From the NCBI RefSeq assembly GCF_947581915.1, contig NZ_CANPWG010000038.1, forward strand, positions 25,429 to 89,428: a DNA stretch of 64,000 nt, written 5' to 3'. Numbering within the stretch: position 1 is the first letter of the stretch; each line of letters begins with the position of its first letter. The notes beneath the pieces were generated by a model. It saw only the letters and a list, made by a program, of their open reading frames with translations. It did not search any database and was not told the DNA's origin. Source of the stretch: Candidatus Palauibacter scopulicola. GTDB lineage: Bacteria > Gemmatimonadota > Gemmatimonadetes > Palauibacterales > Palauibacteraceae. The translations under genes were made by a program, and so were the position numbers. Positions 60,364 through 64,000 of this stretch are shown here, in pieces.

Positions 60364-61059
60364 ATGAGGGACAGCCAGGAGAAGGCGTTGTCGCCGGAGG
60401 AGCGGCAGGCGACGGTGGACCGTCTCTGTGCGCATTTCGCGCGGGACGCCATGAACACCACGGAACTGGAACGCCGCCTGGACATCGCGTACGCCGCGCG
60501 GACCCGGGCGGAACTCGTGGCGCTCGAGCGAGACCTCCCCGCACTCCGGAGCGAGACTCGCCCGGCGGCACCGGAGCCCCGGGCGGCACCCGAGTCCCCC
60601 CCGGCCGCCTCCGTGGCGGTGGATCCGGCGCGGCCCGTTCAGGAGCACGACCTCATCGTCTCGATCTGGGGGGCGACGGAGCGCAAGGGGAGTTGGGTTC
60701 CGCCGCGCCAGCTCACCGCCGTCGCCGTGATGGGGGGGACGGACCTCGATTTCCGGCAGGCGGCATTCGCCACCGAGACGGTTTCGGTCCGGCTCCTCGC
60801 GCTGATGGGAGGCGTCGACATCGTCGTCCCGCCCGGCGTCCGCGTCGAGTGGGGCGGCATCGCGCTCATGGGGGGCGTGACCATGCCCGAACCCGTCACG
60901 CCGCCGGCCGCGGACGCGCCCGTCCTTCGCCTCAGCGGTCTCGTCTGCATGGGAGGCGTGGACGTCGTCGAGCGACACCCGGGCGAGAGCGCGAGAGACG
61001 CGCGGAAGCGGATCAGAAAGGATCGCAAAGCCCGGCGAAGACTCGCGTCGGGCGACTAG
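60364..61059 (+). CDS. DUF1707 / LiaF-like cell-envelope stress domain protein
   Basis: The 231-residue protein starts with a DUF1707-type helical domain (LSPEERQATVDRLCAHFARD then AMNTTELERRLDIAYAARTRAEL). A Pro/Ala linker follows. The C-terminal beta-helix-like repeats IVSIWGATERKGSW, VAVMGGTDLDFRQAAF, LLALMGGVDIVVPPGV and IALMGGVTMPEP match the LiaF C-terminal domain. No membrane helix is seen, unlike LiaF itself, so it may be a soluble regulator. The ATG has GAGGGGGAG directly upstream. Function unproven. Confidence 0.82.
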   Translation: MRDSQEKALSPEERQATVDRLCAHFARDAMNTTELERRLDIAYAARTRAELVALERDLPALRSETRPAAPEPRAAPESPPAASVAVDPARPVQEHDLIVSIWGATERKGSWVPPRQLTAVAVMGGTDLDFRQAAFATETVSVRLLALMGGVDIVVPPGVRVEWGGIALMGGVTMPEPVTPPAADAPVLRLSGLVCMGGVDVVERHPGESARDARKRIRKDRKARRRLASGD

Positions 61060-61152
61060 CCGGAGAGTTGCTTGACGCCCGGCTCGCGGCTCGGATATAG
61101 TCCCCACGCCGCGACCCCAGAGACGCTCGATCCGAAGCAAGGCAAGGTACGC

Positions 61153-61554
61153 ATGTCGGACATTCCGGAAGACCTCAGATACACGCCCGAGCACGAATAC
61201 GTGCGGGAAACCGATGTCGACGGCGAGGTCTTGATCGGGATCACGGACTACGCCCAGGGCGAACTGGGCGATGTCGTCTACGTCGAACTCCCCGCGCCCG
61301 GCGAAGCGTTCGGACAGATGGAAGCGTTCGGAACCGTCGAGGCCGTGAAGACCGTCTCCGAACTCTTCTGCCCCGCGTCGGGAGCGATCGTGGAAGTGAA
61401 CGAGGCGCTGGAGGCCGACCCCGGTCTCGTCAACAGCGATCCGTACGGTGATGGATGGATGATCCGGCTCGCGCTGGAAACGCCCGAGGACTTCAACGAC
61501 CTCCTCACGGCCGAACAGTACGCCGCCCTCGTCGCCGACGCGGACGAGATCTGA
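61153..61554 (+). CDS. gcvH: Glycine cleavage system H protein
   Basis: The 133-residue protein has the H-protein fold with the lipoylated lysine in [26 protein letters not shown] is at the N-terminus and [13 protein letters not shown] near the C-terminus. It carries the aminomethyl group between P, T and L proteins. The start ATG 61153 is preceded by AAGGCAAGG. gcvP follows after 16 bases. No gcvT is in the window. Confidence 0.96.
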   Translation: MSDIPEDLRYTPEHEYVRETDVDGEVLIGITDYAQGELGDVVYVELPAPGEAFGQMEAFGTVEAVKTVSELFCPASGAIVEVNEALEADPGLVNSDPYGDGWMIRLALETPEDFNDLLTAEQYAALVADADEI

Positions 61555-61570
61555 CGGCCCGCTCCTGAAC

Positions 61571-64000
61571 ATGCGGCTGGAGATGGAGCCGTTCGGCGAG
61601 TTCGCTGAGCGCCACATAGGATTGGCGCCCTCGGACATCGAGGCGATGCTGGAGGCGGTCGGCGCGAGGAGCGTGAGCGACCTTGTCGATGAGACCGTGC
61701 CCGAGCCGATCCGCCTGGGGCGCGATCTCGACCTGCCCGAAGCCATCACCGAGAGAAGGCTCCTCGATCACGCGGCGGAACTCGCGCGTCTCAACCGCCC
61801 CTTCCGTTCCTATCTCGGTCTGGGGTATCACGGCACCCTGACACCCGGCGTCATCCTCCGGAACATCATGGAGAACCCCGGCTGGTATACGCAGTATACA
61901 CCCTACCAGGCAGAGATCTCGCAGGGGCGGCTCGAGGCCCTGCTCAACTTCCAGACGATGGTCATCGACCTCACGGGGCTTCCGATCGCGAACGCGTCGC
62001 TCCTGGACGAGGGAACCGCCGCGGCGGAGGCGATGCTCATGCTCTGGGGCACCAAGGGGAGCGAGGACCGCAACGTCTTCCTGGTGTCGGAGGCCTGCCA
62101 CCCCCAGACCGTCGCCGTCGTCCGGGGCCGCGCCCGGCCGCTCGGAATCCAGGTGCGGCTCTTCCAGCACGGCGACCTCGCGGCGCACGATCCGGACGAT
62201 GCCTTCGGCGCGCTCCTGCAGTACCCAACCACGGAAGGCGCCGTTCTCGACTATCGCGGGCTCTGCGACGCCCTTCACGAGCACGGGGCCGGAGTGGTGG
62301 TGGCGGCGGATCTCCTCGCGCTCGCCCTGCTCGCACCACCGGGCGAGTTCGGCGCGGACATCGCCGTCGGCAACTCCCAGCGGTTCGGCGTACCCATGGG
62401 TTACGGCGGGCCGCACGCCGCCTACCTCGCGGCCACGGACGCGTTCCGGCGCAAGCTGCCGGGACGGATCATCGGAGTCTCGGTCGACGCGGATGGGAAC
62501 CCGGCGCTCCGGATGGCCCTGCAGACGCGCGAGCAGCACATTCGGCGGGAGAAGGCGACGTCGAACATCTGCACCGCGCAGGTGCTGCTCGCGATCATGG
62601 CCGGGATGTACGCCGTGTATCACGGTCCGGAAGGCATCCGCGCCATCGCGACCCGCGTACGCAAGTTGACGTGGACCCTCGCCCGCGGACTCGAGCGGCT
62701 CGGGCACACGATCGTTCACGAGCAGTTCTTCGACACCCTGCAGGTCATCCCCTCGGGTTTCACCTCCGCCGACATTCTCGCGAGGGCGCGCGAACGCGGC
62801 ATCAACCTGCGGGACTTCGAAGATGGGACCGTCGGGATCGCCCTCGACGAGACCGTGCGGGGCGAGGACCTGGAGGATCTGTTCGCCGTCTTCGGGGGCG
62901 AGGGCGGGCGGCAATTCGGCGCCGGAGACATCGCCGCGGACATCCCGGAGCCCGCATATCCCGCGGAACTCGCGCGAACGTCGGGCTACCTCGAGCACCC
63001 GGTCTTCAACCGGTATCGTTCCGAGACCGAGATGCTGCGCTACATCCATCGGCTCGAAACCCGCGACCTGTCGCTGAACACGAGCATGATCCCGCTCGGA
63101 TCCTGCACGATGAAGCTCAACGCGACGTCGCAGATGATCCCCGTGACGTGGGCCGAGTTCGGGTCGCTGCACCCGTTCGCCCCCGTGGACCAGGCCGAGG
63201 GTTATGGGCGCCTGTTCGACGAACTGGAGCGGTGGCTGTGCGAGATCAGCGGACTGCCCGCCTGCTCGCTGCAGCCGAACTCGGGGGCCCAGGGCGAGTA
63301 CACCGGCCTCCTCGTGATCGCGGCCCGGCACGAGGACCGGGGCGAGGGACACCGGGACGTGTGCCTCATCCCGTCTTCGGCGCACGGGACGAACCCCGCG
63401 AGCGCGGTCATGGCCGGGATGAAGGTCGTGGTCGTCCGCTGCGACGAGAACGGGAACATCGATGTCGAGGATCTGCGCGCCAAGGCGGAGAAGCACGCCG
63501 ACCGGCTCGCGGCGACGATGATCACGTATCCCTCCACCCATGGCGTGTTCGAGTCGGCCATCCGGGAGGTGACGGACATCGTCCACGAACACGGCGGACT
63601 CGTGTACCTCGATGGCGCCAACCTCAACGCCCAGGTCGGCCTCTGCCGGCCGGGCGACTACGGCGCCGACGTCATCCACATCAACCTCCACAAGACGTTC
63701 GCCATCCCGCACGGAGGCGGCGGTCCCGGGATGGGTCCGATCTGCGTCACGGCCGAACTTGCGCCCTACCTGCCGGGACACCCGCTGATCGATGTCGGCG
63801 GCGACGCCGCGATCCCGCCGGTCTCCGCGGCGCCATGGGGGAGCGCCTCGATTCTCCTCATCTCGTGGGCCTACATCGCCATGCTCGGGCGCGACGGGGT
63901 GCGCGCGGCGACCGAGGCGGCCGTCCTCAACGCGAACTACATGGCCAGCCGTCTCAGCGAGCACTTCGACGTCCTCTACCGGGGCGATCGCGGGCGGGTC
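61571..64000 (+). CDS. gcvP: Glycine dehydrogenase (P protein), single-chain type, continues past the window
   Basis: The frame is open from ATG 61571 to the window end, 810 codons, so the last ~150 residues are missing. Both halves of the full-length P protein are visible: [17 protein letters not shown] and [20 protein letters not shown] in the first. [28 protein letters not shown] and the PLP lysine in [20 protein letters not shown] are in the second. It decarboxylates glycine and loads the H protein. The start could also be ATG 61583. Long open frames on the opposite strand are shadows. Confidence 0.95.
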   Translation, partial: MRLEMEPFGEFAERHIGLAPSDIEAMLEAVGARSVSDLVDETVPEPIRLGRDLDLPEAITERRLLDHAAELARLNRPFRSYLGLGYHGTLTPGVILRNIMENPGWYTQYTPYQAEISQGRLEALLNFQTMVIDLTGLPIANASLLDEGTAAAEAMLMLWGTKGSEDRNVFLVSEACHPQTVAVVRGRARPLGIQVRLFQHGDLAAHDPDDAFGALLQYPTTEGAVLDYRGLCDALHEHGAGVVVAADLLALALLAPPGEFGADIAVGNSQRFGVPMGYGGPHAAYLAATDAFRRKLPGRIIGVSVDADGNPALRMALQTREQHIRREKATSNICTAQVLLAIMAGMYAVYHGPEGIRAIATRVRKLTWTLARGLERLGHTIVHEQFFDTLQVIPSGFTSADILARARERGINLRDFEDGTVGIALDETVRGEDLEDLFAVFGGEGGRQFGAGDIAADIPEPAYPAELARTSGYLEHPVFNRYRSETEMLRYIHRLETRDLSLNTSMIPLGSCTMKLNATSQMIPVTWAEFGSLHPFAPVDQAEGYGRLFDELERWLCEISGLPACSLQPNSGAQGEYTGLLVIAARHEDRGEGHRDVCLIPSSAHGTNPASAVMAGMKVVVVRCDENGNIDVEDLRAKAEKHADRLAATMITYPSTHGVFESAIREVTDIVHEHGGLVYLDGANLNAQVGLCRPGDYGADVIHINLHKTFAIPHGGGGPGMGPICVTAELAPYLPGHPLIDVGGDAAIPPVSAAPWGSASILLISWAYIAMLGRDGVRAATEAAVLNANYMASRLSEHFDVLYRGDRGRV

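Overview
The window is a GC-rich bacterial chromosome segment with very tight gene packing. Many neighbouring genes overlap as ATGA, GTGA or TTGA. Two facts limit the organism: it is didermic (YidC, OmpA-type lipoprotein, beta-barrel proteins, and signal peptides ending A-Q such as LAAQ, PAQE and AEAQ), and it reads UGA as selenocysteine in at least two genes. The mix of large exported S9 and M16 peptidases, bactofilin, PAP2, SufS-SufU and the general codon style resembles Gemmatimonadota. That placement is inference; no rRNA gene is present to prove it.

Layout. 1-5,984: Fe-S assembly (sufS end, sufU), rsgA, a Nudix hydrolase and an OsmC-like selenoprotein in one overlapping operon, then a dipeptidase, a diaminopropionate ammonia-lyase-like enzyme and a VOC protein. 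6,005-14,788: exported proteins, a DPP4-like peptidase, a double M16 peptidase and isocitrate dehydrogenase. 15,011-19,126: a Met-rich exported protein, a His/Cys-rich protein, and a sigma/anti-sigma/PDZ operon. 19,144-23,330: a four-gene operon that looks like bacterial ceramide (sphingolipid) synthesis. 23,469-30,433: a flavin disulfide reductase and the formate dehydrogenase locus fdhD / fdhB / fdhA, the last with an in-frame UGA and a clear SECIS hairpin. 30,464-42,276: a swivel-first aconitase-family enzyme, envelope proteins, YgfZ, E1-beta and E2 of a 2-oxoacid dehydrogenase, and succinate dehydrogenase. 42,283-44,047: a PIN/AbrB pair and a Ca/Na exchanger. 44,139-47,360: parA-parB-M23 peptidase-bactofilin with two parS sites. 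47,525-57,353: the replication-origin region (pyrF, an Fpg/Nei homologue, yidC-yidD-rnpA-rpmH divergent from dnaA-dnaN, probable oriC between dnaA and dnaN). 57,350-64,000: an MBL hydrolase, mutY, dapF, a possible 21-residue small protein, a DUF1707/LiaF-like protein, gcvH and the start of gcvP.

How it fits together. The central block is chromosome replication, segregation and cell-shape machinery (dnaA, dnaN, parABS, bactofilin, M23, YidC). Around it are central carbon metabolism (Icd, aconitase-like, SDH, E1-beta/E2, GcvH/GcvP) and redox genes that need sulfur and selenium (SufSU, FdhD, Sec-FDH, Sec-OsmC). Automatic annotation is likely to go wrong at five places: the OsmC gene (cut at UGA 2685), fdhA (cut at UGA 28805), a frameshift at 56,535-56,538 that fuses two genes, pyrF (no ordinary start codon where the ribosome-binding site lies), and rpmH (short, overlapping rnpA).
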